Below the pieces are notes generated by a model, which was given only the letters and a program-made list of their open reading frames with translations, did no database searches and was not told where the DNA came from. From Bacteroidales bacterium (GTDB lineage Bacteria; Bacteroidota; Bacteroidia; Bacteroidales; Marinilabiliaceae): 64,000 nucleotides of DNA. The stretch's first letter is position 1, and each line of letters opens with the position of its first letter. The position numbers and the translations under genes were made by a program. Location: the NCBI GenBank assembly GCA_024401365.1, contig JAKSLE010000014.1, forward strand, positions 1 through 64,000. Direction: 5' to 3'. Shown here piece by piece: positions 28,915-39,700 of this stretch.

Positions 28915-31900
28915 TTACGCCTTGAATAGCGGATCAGCACCAATTGTACCTACAAGGCTGTCAATATACTCCTTGCTCTCAAGGTACGCAATGCGCTCTC
29001 TGAGCTTTGCAAGCTTGTAATCAATTCTGAGGTCTTGTAGCGAATTCGCATTCTCAGGACGACCACGGAAGGCTGTGATGTAATCCATCTGCTCCTTAGC
29101 CAACTTGAGATCTCGCTCTTGCTTCAAAAGTAGACGCTCTTTATACCAGTCTGCCTTGAGTACATTCTCTCTCTTGAACATATCTCTGAGCTCTGGATCG
29201 TCAATGTTCTTACCCTCATAGTGACCGTATGCCATGATATGGAGCAAAACTTGTAGTGGTGGAATAGCACTTCCTACTGCACCCTCCTCAAAGTAACGGA
29301 GCGCAACCTTCTGCTGTGCCTCAACAATATTGTTGATACCATCTACATAAGCCTCCATGTCTTGCAACTCTGGCTTAAGAATCTTCTCACTGAATACTGC
29401 CTGTGGCTCGTCAAAGAGTCGGTTCATACAACGGAACGCAAAACGATCTGTAATACGGTAACCAAGACGACTAGCCAAAACTGGCTTGCCTTCATACTCA
29501 AAGTCCTCAAGCTTCTCAAGACAGCCTTCTCTGATAAGAAGATTAGCATCTCTGTCCTCAGGTACCATACGAGCCCAAATCTCAGGGATAAGGATCGAAA
29601 TATCATGGTCAAATCTGCTATTGCCTACGTGACCTGCCGCAGTCGTAAAGCCTTGATACTCTGTCAAAATATAGCTCAACAATGCATTATTCAAGTCCGT
29701 GGTAGCTTCCAACATATTGAATGGACCCTTTGTAAGAGCACCCTCAGAACCTGCACCTGTCGTAGATGGCGACTTACCTGTCAAGGAGCAGACAAAGTCC
29801 ATAAAGAGCTCTGGCAACTCTTGATAGTGAATTGGATTATACACCGAAAGCGGACGTATATGATTCATCTTGTCTGCAGGATTGTTACGACGACCAGGCA
29901 TAACAGCGTTTACTACGTGTACTACTGGCTCTGTAGGCAAAATCTTGCGGTGTAGACGAATACCAACTTCTGCTACGTACGTATGTACATTCTCTACAGA
30001 ATTCTGATTGAACTGCAGATAACGTGGGTTCTTTGTAGGCTTGCCCTTGACTAGACGTGGGTGACTTGGCACTACAAAGTACTCATGCTCGTCACTGTTC
30101 ATAAAGTCATTTACAAGATCCTTTACTGGCTGCGTGTAAAGATCAAAGTTTACAGCATCGTCAAGGAGCTTCTGACCATCCTCATGAGTCAATGGCTCAT
30201 AATTGGTAATGAATGTGTCTGGCTGACAGATGTCTCGCTCTGCCTCATGGTCATATCCACGGTTGATAGCCTCATCAGGACGCTGGAAGAGTCGCATCTC
30301 ACAGTTGTCCACAATCTTCACAGAAGGATTCTTGAAAATAGGGTTCAACTTCTTGAAGTTGCTTGATGGAAGTGTCACAGATGCTGTGATATCATCCTCA
30401 ACCTGTATCTTGAGCGAAGGAACAAAGTCCGAACGAAGCTTATGCAACATCCAGTTACCACCCTCTGGATCAAAACCAATACGAACATATGTACCTATAA
30501 CTCGCTTATTCTTGTAGAGCAATGTTGTACCCTTACGACCATTGATAATCTCTACCGACATATACTTCTTCCAGTCGTTCTTACCATTGTCGCTACGGTA
30601 AAGTCTCTTTACAAACAATACCAAAGAACGAATATGTGGAGGAATAGAACGAAGGAATGCGTTATATTCGTCACTATACTGGTCTGATGGTGTGAGCAAC
30701 TTAACGGCAGAACCGAGCGCACGACGTGGGCTGAGGAACGAACGCGAAGGTGCAGCATCTTCTTGTACTACCTTCCAACGGTGCGTAAAGTCGTAATTGA
30801 TAATCTCATCTGCCTTCTTGAAGTCCTCCTCTAGGTCTACAATGTTAAATGGACCATAGATAATGGCATTCTGCATCGACTTTGAAATCTCCGACTTACC
30901 TCCACCCGATACCGTACATGGTTTGTGGCACAAAATACCTTCTGGACGGGTATTGATAATACGCCACAATGGCTGCTGTGGGTGCTTAGCCAAACGGAAC
31001 TTATTGCCCGATGGGTGAATATAAATATTCTTTGGTGAGAGTGGAAGCGATTTCTCCTGGCCATTGTAGAACCATGTGATTCTCGTCTTCTCAATCTCAA
31101 TATTGGCCATCTCAGAAATATAGATGACGTTTGGATAATTCTTGTCTACTGCATACCCCTCTGGCATAACATCTACCTTACCTTCAAGAAGCGACATCGC
31201 CTCCTCAAATGTGTAGATGCCATCCATCTTCTTTGAATATGCCTCTGCATAGATGTCATCAGACATAATCGCCTGTGGGAACGCAATGGCACCACCAGCA
31301 TGCTCCTCTTCTGCCAAACCAAAGAGGTTGGCAGAGTAGTTGATCTGTGTCTTTATCTCTTTCTTCGCATAACCGAAGTAGTTATCTGCGATAATAGTAA
31401 CTACTACTCCCCTATCATCACGACATGTTACCTTGAATGCACCACCATCGTTGTAAATCTCCGATTCATCACGCCAGCACATACCTTCAGCACGCTGACG
31501 CTCTGTAGCATTGTCGTAATGTGGCAACCCAAGGTCGCGCTTCTTCATCTGGGTCAACTGTGGCGCAAAAATAATACAGCCTGTATGACCAGTCCAATGC
31601 TCAATATCAAGAGCCGCATCATTAACAGCCAAGTTAAAGTCACCAGCGTTACCAAAAATTGTCTCCACAAAGTCAAGGCTCGAAACCAAAGAACCAGGAG
31701 CAAAGAGATGTACCTCCATGCTCTTCTCTGGCATAACACCCTTAACCTCAGGCACTACAATAGGACGAACCAAAAGGCTCACAATAACATGTGCCTTGTC
31801 TTTCTGATTGCTTGTAAATGGAAGGAGTGTCAACTCTGGCGATGGATGGAGCGCAGCCTCAAGAAGTTTTGCAAAAACATCCTTTGGTACTGCCTTCTTA

Positions 31901-32391
31901 TCCAATGGAATAGGAAGACCTCCCTCTACAATATGGAATGTACCCTTTGTGGTACGCTTATCATTAGCAGGATTGTTAAGTATACCTTGAGCAACACGAT
32001 ATGTAGAAACATACTTGCCAAAGAAAGAATTCGAATCTGGTGGAAGAGAGATCTCTCGTGCAAGTCCCTTCTGGTTCAAAACCAATGTCTCAGTAGGCAA
32101 CTGACACTCTTCTGGAGACTTAACATCCGACAAATAAGAATCTATAAACGACTGGATACGCTGATCAACCGGAGAGAGATGCTTGCCCAAAAGACGAGTC
32201 TTCTCACGGAACGAATTGATAAAATCTCCAGTCAAAGCAAGGAAACGAGTGTTACTGAGCTTAGTAGTAGCATCTTCATTATCCACATATATTGGCTGTC
32301 CAAGTGAAGCTAACTGAAGGTTAATGTACTGGATCATGTCTCGGCGATCCTTGCGCACTGCCTTTAGCTTCTTATTAGCATCGTTTTTCAT
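28915..32391 (-). CDS. Very large conserved protein, probable PPi-type phosphoenolpyruvate carboxykinase
   Basis: A 1158-residue cytosolic protein without signal peptide or membrane segments. Size (about 130 kDa) and segments such as DIEHWTGHTGCIIFAP, HYDNATERQRAEGMCW, FGLAEEEHAGGAIAFP and the P-loop-like CTVSGGGKSEISKS recall the diphosphate-dependent PEP carboxykinases of Propionibacterium and Entamoeba, which interconvert oxaloacetate and PEP using PPi. This assignment is from memory of the family, not from a search. The start at 32391 is preferred because the -7 box at 32425-32432 overlaps the longer possible start. It stands alone between a promoter and a 12-bp terminator hairpin. If correct, it would support the CO2-fixing step of succinate fermentation. 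Confidence 0.6.
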   Translation of the reverse strand: MKNDANKKLKAVRKDRRDMIQYINLQLASLGQPIYVDNEDATTKLSNTRFLALTGDFINSFREKTRLLGKHLSPVDQRIQSFIDSYLSDVKSPEECQLPTETLVLNQKGLAREISLPPDSNSFFGKYVSTYRVAQGILNNPANDKRTTKGTFHIVEGGLPIPLDKKAVPKDVFAKLLEAALHPSPELTLLPFTSNQKDKAHVIVSLLVRPIVVPEVKGVMPEKSMEVHLFAPGSLVSSLDFVETIFGNAGDFNLAVNDAALDIEHWTGHTGCIIFAPQLTQMKKRDLGLPHYDNATERQRAEGMCWRDESEIYNDGGAFKVTCRDDRGVVVTIIADNYFGYAKKEIKTQINYSANLFGLAEEEHAGGAIAFPQAIMSDDIYAEAYSKKMDGIYTFEEAMSLLEGKVDVMPEGYAVDKNYPNVIYISEMANIEIEKTRITWFYNGQEKSLPLSPKNIYIHPSGNKFRLAKHPQQPLWRIINTRPEGILCHKPCTVSGGGKSEISKSMQNAIIYGPFNIVDLEEDFKKADEIINYDFTHRWKVVQEDAAPSRSFLSPRRALGSAVKLLTPSDQYSDEYNAFLRSIPPHIRSLVLFVKRLYRSDNGKNDWKKYMSVEIINGRKGTTLLYKNKRVIGTYVRIGFDPEGGNWMLHKLRSDFVPSLKIQVEDDITASVTLPSSNFKKLNPIFKNPSVKIVDNCEMRLFQRPDEAINRGYDHEAERDICQPDTFITNYEPLTHEDGQKLLDDAVNFDLYTQPVKDLVNDFMNSDEHEYFVVPSHPRLVKGKPTKNPRYLQFNQNSVENVHTYVAEVGIRLHRKILPTEPVVHVVNAVMPGRRNNPADKMNHIRPLSVYNPIHYQELPELFMDFVCSLTGKSPSTTGAGSEGALTKGPFNMLEATTDLNNALLSYILTEYQGFTTAAGHVGNSRFDHDISILIPEIWARMVPEDRDANLLIREGCLEKLEDFEYEGKPVLASRLGYRITDRFAFRCMNRLFDEPQAVFSEKILKPELQDMEAYVDGINNIVEAQQKVALRYFEEGAVGSAIPPLQVLLHIMAYGHYEGKNIDDPELRDMFKRENVLKADWYKERLLLKQERDLKLAKEQMDYITAFRGRPENANSLQDLRIDYKLAKLRERIAYLESKEYIDSLVGTIGADPLFKA

Positions 32392-32424
32392 AATTGCGTG
32401 CTTTGAAGTTTTTATATCTGTACG

Positions 32425-32432
32425 CAAATATA
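32425..32432 (-). promoter_or_regulatory. -7 promoter element of the large PEPCK-like gene
   Basis: Minus strand TATATTTG, a perfect match, 33 bases before the start at 32391. A TTTG occurs 24 bases upstream of it, slightly longer than the usual spacing. Confidence 0.55.
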
Positions 32433-32491
32433 AGAAAAATCATTATAGACTAAAAGCAAAAAAGCGTTAAAGCAGATAGAATGTTACCAAC

Positions 32492-32521
32492 AAAAAAAGC
32501 TTCGCTCTAATGAGCGAAGCT
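32492..32521 (-). terminator. Terminator of RNase P RNA
   Basis: Perfect 10-bp stem AGCTTCGCTC (32498-32507) with GAGCGAAGCT (32512-32521), followed on the minus strand by seven T residues. Confidence 0.9.
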
Positions 32522-32530
32522 GTATAATTA

Positions 32531-32910
32531 TCAGTAGGCCTATAAGCCGAGTTCTGTACTCACCTAAGCGAGCGTCTATCATTTATCTAGGGTCATAGTC
32601 ACCTATGATCTCAATCGAACTACCCCTTCCGACTATGCACCCAAAGGCACACTACACAGCAGGCAACCATGCTCTGCAAGCAGATTCGGAATATACACGT
32701 TCTTTCAACCTATGAGGCGTACGGCAGCTATGTCACCACAGCCCCGGTGAGCTCTTACCTCACCTTTTCACCCTTACCAGCACGCTGGCGGTTATTTTCT
32801 GTTACGCTACTATCCCCTCACGGAGTTCTTCCCGTTAGGAAGCATAGTGCCTTACGTTGCCCGGACTTTCCTCTCGTGCTTTCACACCAGCGATAGACCG
32901 TCCTACTGAG
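32531..32910 (-). ncRNA. rnpB: RNase P RNA (catalytic RNA, bacterial type A)
   Basis: The minus strand contains the conserved GAGGAAAGTCCGGGC block near the 5' end (about 32864-32878) and the 3' signature ACTCGGCTTATAG near 32540-32555. The ends pair as P1: TCAGTAGG at the 5' end with CCTACTGA at the 3' end (32902-32909 and 32531-32538 on plus). Length is about 380 nt. The RNA cleaves tRNA 5' leaders together with RnpA. It begins about 11 bases after the stop of the SPOR-like gene, so its promoter must overlap that gene or it is processed from the upstream operon. A candidate -7 TAGAATTG (one mismatch) lies at 32926-32933. Ends are approximate. Confidence 0.95.
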
Positions 32911-32920
32911 TTATCTCTGA

Positions 32921-33550
32921 TTACTCAATTCTAAATGGAGCATACTTGTCATACTCCACTATGAAGGCATTCTTATAACCCAACTCCTTCATCTGAGCGA
33001 GCAAACCTCTAACCTCAGAACCCTTTACAGGAGGTGTTGTGTAACGGAAAATCTTATCGTTCAAACGATACTCATATACATCCTTTACATTTTCGAAGAA
33101 TGTAAGATATACAGGGTAACGGAATGCACTCAATTGGACCACATAATCCTTGTTTGGATTAATCTCTTTAGCAAGAGAAACACCTGAACTTGCACCACCA
33201 ACAGATGATAGCTTGAAACGCTGAGTATTAACTACAAATGCTTCATCATAACCCTTAGCCTTAACTGCTTCTATCGAAGCATTGGCCTCTGAATAAGAAC
33301 TGAACGAACCTACACAGTAACGAATATACCCATCAGAACCAGGATACTCCTTTACCTCGTCCAACTTCTCAAAGAAACCAGCATCTGATGGTGGGTTCTT
33401 AAGAGCGAGAATCTGTACCGAGTAATATGGTGCCGATGGCTCTTCAACAGTAATAATTCGTTTAGCAGTACGCAAGTGCGAAAGCTTATCCTGTGCAAAT
33501 GATGCTACAGATACTAGCGCTAAAACAAGTATGACTATTAGATTCTTCAT
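32921..33550 (-). CDS. Exported protein with two SPOR-like repeats
   Basis: A 209-residue exported protein. Signal peptide MKNLIVILVLALVSVASFA before QDK. Two weak SPOR-like units follow: YYSVQILALKNPP ... YIRYCVGSFSSYSEANASIEAVKAKGYDEAFVV (about 40-110), and YVVQLSAFRYPV ... FRYTTPPVKG ... LLAQMKELGYKNAFIVEY (about 135-205). SPOR domains bind denuded peptidoglycan. It starts 14 bases after the PorE-like gene, so it is the last protein gene of the adhesin operon, where a cell-wall link would fit the PorE-like protein. An extended start to 33583 would overlap that gene and is rejected. Function is inferred. Confidence 0.75.
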   Translation of the reverse strand: MKNLIVILVLALVSVASFAQDKLSHLRTAKRIITVEEPSAPYYSVQILALKNPPSDAGFFEKLDEVKEYPGSDGYIRYCVGSFSSYSEANASIEAVKAKGYDEAFVVNTQRFKLSSVGGASSGVSLAKEINPNKDYVVQLSAFRYPVYLTFFENVKDVYEYRLNDKIFRYTTPPVKGSEVRGLLAQMKELGYKNAFIVEYDKYAPFRIE

Positions 33551-33564
33551 TTTAATAGATCTAT

Positions 33565-35604
33565 CTAGTGTCTTACATTCCAAACTACAATCTCAATACG
33601 GCGGTTGATAGCATGCTGCGACTTGTCGCAGTATACACCGCGGTGGCAACGGTTCTTAAGGTATCTCTCACCATAACCACGTGGAATCAACTGGTCTTTG
33701 TTAACTCCCTTTGATACAACATAAGCTACTGCCTTGTCTGCCATATCCTGAGAAACCTGAAGATTACCGTAACGGTTACCCTTAGCCTCTGTATGAGCAT
33801 TTACCTTAACTACGATATTTGGATTCTGGAGAAGATATGCAGCAAGCTTATCAAGCATACGCTTAACATCATCATCAAGATCATTTACGTATGTAATCTC
33901 CATTCCAGAAATATCATCAAGAACCTGATCGTTAAAGATTGGTGTCAAACGGAGACCCTCACGTGACAATTCATCGAGATCAGCAAAAATCGACTCGTAT
34001 GTACGTGAATTGAATCCCTCTTTTGAAACTTCAATAACAATATTAGGATTTGTATTCTTCAAATTGCCATCGAATGTCAAAATGATATGACCTTCACCAT
34101 CTGATGTGCCCTTACCAAGTACTGCACCTGTATTTGCATCCTTAACAACTACTGTAGCGCCAGGAATACGCTCATTATTATAGGTACTTAGCAAATCTGC
34201 ACTGAAGATATAAGGCTTAACTGTCTCTAGAACAATAGGCTCAGGCTCTGGTTCAGGTTCTGGCTCAACAACTGGAGCAGGAGCAGCAGGCTCATCATCA
34301 AAGAACATAAGCATATCTTCCTCACCTGCAGGTTGAACTGGATCTGGTTCAAGAGCCTTGTCTACAACCTTAAAGATGACGTCTGCATCACCGGCACCCC
34401 AGCGGTTTGTTGAAAGGAATCCTCGACGAGGTTCACCTGGCATCTTAACGTAACAGAAGTCATCACGCTCTGAGTTAAATGGCTTAAGTATATTTCTAAC
34501 ATTCTGCCACTTACCGTTAATCAACTCAGCAGAGAAAATATCAAGACCACCGAAACCATGGTGACCACGGCTACTAAAGTAAAGATTACCATCCTGGTTG
34601 ATTACTGGATAAACTTCATCGTCGTATGTATTAACTGCGCTACCGCAGTTTGTAACCTTGCCATATTTATTAGGACCAAGAATCTCAACATACCAAATAT
34701 CCTTGCCACCATGACCACCTGGTCGGTTAGATACGAAATACAAGTACTTGTCATCTGGAGATACTGCAGGGTGAGCATAGTCAGATTTATCATTGATAAA
34801 CTTACAAACACGCTCATTTACCCAGTCACTACCATTATAGTCAGCAACAAAGATTTGTACTCGGCTATCACCATCATCATTGATAGTCTTTGTGTAATAC
34901 ATGTGCTGAAGATCATTTGTAAATGAAATAGCACCTACGTGATATGGAGAAAGAAGATTCTGTGAGAATACCTTCTGTGTACCATCAATTACCTGACCAT
35001 TCTCATCCAAATCAATGCAATACAAATTCAAGAATGGCTTACCAAACTGGTCGCGCTCATCTGAATCCTCACTAGCAGCCGAAGAGTATACAACTTTGTT
35101 ATTGAAGTACTGAACACCAAACGACTGACCCTGTGTAATCAACTCAGCACATGGGTTAACGCGGAAATTAAGCATCTTATCGTTGTTCATCGCCCACTTA
35201 CAAGCCTCGATCAAATCATTGATAATCATTGTTGATTGAGAAGTGTGCTGAAGCTTTGACTTTTCATACCACTGAATGGCATCCTCATAAAGAGTCATCT
35301 GGTGCTGAGCAGAAGCGAAAATGAAAACATCTTCACCCTTCAACTCATCCTGAAGTTCTGCAAAAGTTTCATAAGTCTTTGTAATGTCATTCATCATGTA
35401 ATAACAACGACCTTCAATCAACTTATCTTCAAGACCCAACACTGCGCCTTTTTCTTGAGCTTGCTTATAGTTCTCAAGAGCAATGTAATAGTCTAACTCC
35501 TCATAAGCCTGACGAGCCTTCTTGAGTTCCTTCTTCTGGGCTGTCGCATCAACACCGAAACAGAAAGCCAAAAGTACAACTCCAAGTGTAATTATATATT
35601 TCAT
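33565..35604 (-). CDS. PorE-like OmpA/PD40/TPR protein of the type IX secretion context
   Basis: A 679-residue exported protein. Signal peptide MKYIITLGVVLLAFCFGVDATA. Domains in order: TPR-like helices (about 25-130), a PD40/WD40-like propeller (about 160-410, with HPAVSPDDKYLYFVSNRPGG and YFSSRGHHGFGGLDIFSAE), a Pro/Glu-rich linker (EPEPEPEPEP, near 460), a carboxypeptidase-regulatory-like domain (about 475-555) and an OmpA C-terminal peptidoglycan-binding domain (about 575-675). This is the architecture of P. gingivalis PorE, which ties T9SS to the cell wall. In the OmpA loop the usual HTD is HTE. Upstream is PorP/SprF, 96 bases away; downstream is the SPOR-like gene. Start taken at MKYI, three codons inside the longest ORF. 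Confidence 0.88.
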   Translation of the reverse strand: MKYIITLGVVLLAFCFGVDATAQKKELKKARQAYEELDYYIALENYKQAQEKGAVLGLEDKLIEGRCYYMMNDITKTYETFAELQDELKGEDVFIFASAQHQMTLYEDAIQWYEKSKLQHTSQSTMIINDLIEACKWAMNNDKMLNFRVNPCAELITQGQSFGVQYFNNKVVYSSAASEDSDERDQFGKPFLNLYCIDLDENGQVIDGTQKVFSQNLLSPYHVGAISFTNDLQHMYYTKTINDDGDSRVQIFVADYNGSDWVNERVCKFINDKSDYAHPAVSPDDKYLYFVSNRPGGHGGKDIWYVEILGPNKYGKVTNCGSAVNTYDDEVYPVINQDGNLYFSSRGHHGFGGLDIFSAELINGKWQNVRNILKPFNSERDDFCYVKMPGEPRRGFLSTNRWGAGDADVIFKVVDKALEPDPVQPAGEEDMLMFFDDEPAAPAPVVEPEPEPEPEPIVLETVKPYIFSADLLSTYNNERIPGATVVVKDANTGAVLGKGTSDGEGHIILTFDGNLKNTNPNIVIEVSKEGFNSRTYESIFADLDELSREGLRLTPIFNDQVLDDISGMEITYVNDLDDDVKRMLDKLAAYLLQNPNIVVKVNAHTEAKGNRYGNLQVSQDMADKAVAYVVSKGVNKDQLIPRGYGERYLKNRCHRGVYCDKSQHAINRRIEIVVWNVRH

Positions 35605-35700
35605 AAGATGCATTTACTCTTTGTTTGGTACACAAAAATACAACTTTTAACTTAAAAGTAGCAATTTCTACGTTTTTTTTTATTCCAAATTCAACATTTA

Positions 35701-36735
35701 CTAGAAGTAACGAATTGATTTAGAACGTGATGTTGGTTTAGATTTACCTTTACCACCTACGAAATCATACTTTACAGAAAGTTCATGCGAACCAAACTTA
35801 GCATATTGACGAATAGGTGAAATCGAATAATCAAATGAATAATGAACAGACAACATCTTTGTAATCTGATACTCTGCGAATAGAACAACCTCAGATACTG
35901 TACGGTATGACATACCTACCCAAAGTTTATCCATCAAGAATACAGATCCAGACACGTCAATCTCAAGTGGAGCACCAGGTACAATTCTAAAGAGAGCTGT
36001 AGGTCTCAACAATGTACCATTGTTACTAACCTCGAAAAGATAACCTCCATACACGTATGTATGCACATCTCTCATCGACACTGTATGCTTAATCTCTTGC
36101 TTATCGGTATCGTACTTAGTTGCAAAGAACTTAGGTATTGCAATGCCAGCAAAGAAATTGTTGTCATTCTTCTCCGACCAAAGGAATCCACCGAAACCGA
36201 AATTGAAACCAAACTTCGAAATATTGCCAGTGAACATTGGGTCACCATAATCGACAGTAACAGCTTTATTGCCGTCAATCTGCATATTTATGACACCCAT
36301 CTGAAGACCAAGCTGCAACTTGAGCTTTCTCTGGTCAACTACTCGATAAGAACCTGCAGCATAAAGCTCAAGTTTATTCGAGAGACCTTCATGGTCATTT
36401 TGGATTACAATACCGGCACCAATCTTCTTGAGCTTACGCGAAAAGTTATCAAGAGGAGATGCGAAATTGAGACCTACGGTATAAGGAGCACCCTTGAAAC
36501 CTGTCCACTGAGATCGGAATACCATCAAACCCGACATACTACCTCGAGCACCGTTATAACCAGGGTTAAGAATACCCTGCGTCTTGATGTACTCATTGTA
36601 GACCGCCTGGTCCTGTGCGTATCCTATTGCGGATACACACAAGATGAAGGCCAATACTAGATATATCTTCATTGCATTCATTGTTCTCATGACTTTAACT
36701 GCTTTGGTAACACTACTACTTCTCTTCATACACAT
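35701..36735 (-). CDS. Type IX secretion PorP/SprF family outer-membrane protein
   Basis: A 344-residue protein as annotated, 323 from the inner Met at 36672. The family signature is plain: AQDQAVYNEYIKTQGILNPGYNGARGSM, FRSQWTGFKGAP and NFASPL near the N-terminus, then barrel strands such as FNFGFGGFLWSEKNDNNFFAGIAIPKFF and LWVGMSYRTVSEV. Family members sit in the outer membrane and are needed for secretion or anchoring of type B sorting-domain adhesins such as SprB. The first ATG shares a base with the adhesin stop (TAATG), arguing for coupled translation. The hydrophobic signal sequence starts at MKIYLVLAFILC, so the true start may be 36672. The C-terminal tail after the barrel is basic. 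Confidence 0.9.
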   Translation of the reverse strand: MCMKRSSSVTKAVKVMRTMNAMKIYLVLAFILCVSAIGYAQDQAVYNEYIKTQGILNPGYNGARGSMSGLMVFRSQWTGFKGAPYTVGLNFASPLDNFSRKLKKIGAGIVIQNDHEGLSNKLELYAAGSYRVVDQRKLKLQLGLQMGVINMQIDGNKAVTVDYGDPMFTGNISKFGFNFGFGGFLWSEKNDNNFFAGIAIPKFFATKYDTDKQEIKHTVSMRDVHTYVYGGYLFEVSNNGTLLRPTALFRIVPGAPLEIDVSGSVFLMDKLWVGMSYRTVSEVVLFAEYQITKMLSVHYSFDYSISPIRQYAKFGSHELSVKYDFVGGKGKSKPTSRSKSIRYF

Positions 36736-39700
36736 TATCTTCTCAATTCAACAAATCCCTTAAGATCAAGATCCTCTGTCTCACCAGTGCTTGGATTATT
36801 GACCTTAATAGTAAGAACGTAATAATATGTACCGCTTGGTAGTTTCTCACCTACCGTTACCATATTCGAAGTTGTAGAGGTACCATCCCAGAATGGACAA
36901 TCGATACCATATCGGATACCACTCGACTTGTAAACTCGTGTACCCCATCTGTTGAATACCTCGAGGATTACCTGAGAATTCTCATAATTATGAGGGAGAA
37001 GGATCTCGAACTGATCATTCAATCCATCATCATTAGGTGAGAATGCATTCGGCACGAGGAACACAGAGTTACCGTCAGGCATCAAGTTGTTACCGCAGAG
37101 GATAACGATTTGTGCGTTGTTAGAGAAACGAACATTTGGCAACAAGTCGTTATAGATACGGTATGTCAACTCTACCTTACCGAAGAAGCTTGGCATCTTA
37201 GTATATCTGAAGAGACCACTCTTAGACTCGTCAACAAGTTGAGGAGTATTAATAGCGTCGTAATCAGGATCGAATCCGTAATCACCATACTTCTTAGAGT
37301 AGTCGATAACCTGGATTGTATCGTATACTGTCTGCCAGTACTTGTAAGTCTCAATTATAGCACCGAGATCGTTAGTTGGCTTAGTGTTCTCATCAGCAGT
37401 ATTGATATACTGACGAGACTTCTCACGACCGTTCTCGTATGTTATAAGGATATCACCTGTTGATACAGAATCCTTCATCAACTCTCCAGTAATAGTATCG
37501 GTCCATACATTGTAGAGGAAGTACTTCTCGAGACGAGTTGTAAGCTCCTTGAATGTATGATCAGGATCCTTAGCTACAGCATTTGCATACTCATACTCGT
37601 TGAGATTAACGTCATGGTATGTTACTGTATCCTTCATAGCCTGAACTAACTGGAAGTGGATATTAGACTTCTTCTCAAAGATTGAGTAACCAGAACGTGG
37701 CTCGTAATCCTCAGCATTATTGTTGATGAATTGCTCACCTGTAATAGTATCTGTTACGAGAGCAGGTGCCCAAACAACATCTACCTTACGGCTCCAGTCG
37801 ATGTAACGATGGTTACCGAACTTCTCCTCAGCTGGGTAGAGAATTTGGCTTACTGTATTCTGCTTCTTATTCATGAAGAGGTATACATTGTAAGCTACAA
37901 GTTCCTCATCGATGAATTCAACAGAACCAACCGAAACATCACAACCAGTTGCAGGGTTGATAGCGATTACCTCGTAGATACCAGGACCCCAACCTTCGGC
38001 GATAGCCTCATCAGAGCTCTCAACCTTACCGAATGATACCCAACCACGACTTGTAGTTGTAGAATCACATACCACATGAGATACAAGGTAATCTGAACCG
38101 AGTGGGCTGTCAACGTGACGCAACTCGTAGAAGATACCAGGTTGTGGGTTCGACAAGATTACGAAGCCAGCATCAACGATACCGTAGTCATTGCTCTTAA
38201 CATCGAAGTTTGGAGTACCGTTCTCATCGAGGAGAGCGTAGAAAACTTCGTTGTATGTTGGAGAAGACTTCACTGTATCGATAGGAAGTGGGTTCTCGTA
38301 GATTATTACATCAGGTGTAGTGATTACACAACCATCAGACTCCTCTACTGCTACGAAGTAACGTGTACCCTCGATAGTACCAGTAGCGCCATAAGGCTCA
38401 GCCTTACCATTAGCACCCCAGCCTGTGAACCAGAGTTTATCCATTAGCTGTGGCTTAGCACCAGGAACCAAACCAGAGTAATCAGGAATCTCCTGCATAT
38501 CGAGGAGCTCAACTGTCTCATAGTAATGAGTTGAATCAAGCTGCTCTGTTACTCTCTGGTAGAGTCTATAGATGTTGCCTGGCTTAGGATTAGAGAAGTA
38601 GAGATTAACTGCTGAATCACCCTCACAGTACTCACCATGCATCTCAAGTGTGTGACCTTGGATCTGGCAGTTTATCTCATTATGATTCTTTATATGCTTG
38701 TCGTCAGGCAAGAATCTGTTAGCCATAGCAGATGAGCCCTTGATCTTGAAGTCGAGAGAATCAATCTTGTATGGACCACAGTCACCGCTGCGTACCGACA
38801 TCATAACTCTGTACAACTGGTCTTGATCGTACTCAGCGAGATATGGCATGAATACATTAGAACCTGTTGACTGAGACTGACCGTAAGCTGTAAGTGTTTG
38901 AGTATCGTCATTCTTCTCGATCTTGAAGAAGTCGTAAATGTAGCTTGATATCTTATCCAAACCATTTACTGTAGATACTATAGTAACACTACTGCTAGAG
39001 CAGATCTCTGGAACTGAATTCTTATCAACCTTAGTACCCTCGACATAGAACTCGAATGAACCTGAAGGGTTAGGAGTAGAGTCGAAGTTAACGTTGATCT
39101 CGTAATCATTATCGCACATATCAGCTGCCATGTGGAGGATGTACTTAGCGACACCCTCACCAACGAGCTTCCATGTATTCTCAGAAGAAGGATCAATTAC
39201 GTTACCCTTCTCATCCGACAATGTATATTCACGATCTGCGAATGCTGCAGGAACTGTAATCTTAGCAGCACCAACACTGTTGCAATCGTAAGTAACGACT
39301 GGCACATCGGTGAACTCGTACTTCTTAACGACTACGTTACCCTTCATATCTGTCAAGCAATCGTACTTGCTATCAGCAGATACTGTGTATACACCCTCTG
39401 GGAGGACAACTGATATCTTGTTATCCTTATCAGCAACTGCAGAAGCTACAGTCTCCTTCTCATTTGCGAAGTAGTATGTATAACCTGCTGTATACTTATC
39501 AGACTCAAATGTCATTGTAGGATAGTTACCACAGATAGCAACTACTGTATCAACATTGAGAACTGGTACACTTGTTATCGCGAAGTCGAGTGAATCGATC
39601 TTGAATGAGCGATCACATTCGTTCTCGATAAACAATCTTGCACGATAGTTACCTGCAGCCAACTTCGACAAGTTGAGGTTAAGTGAAGGTGTAGATGATA

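Noticed and set aside
31300-32307. 335-codon open frame on the plus strand
   Set aside because: It is the antisense shadow of the large PEPCK-like gene; composition is Cys/Leu/Arg/Thr-rich with no family features and no promoter.
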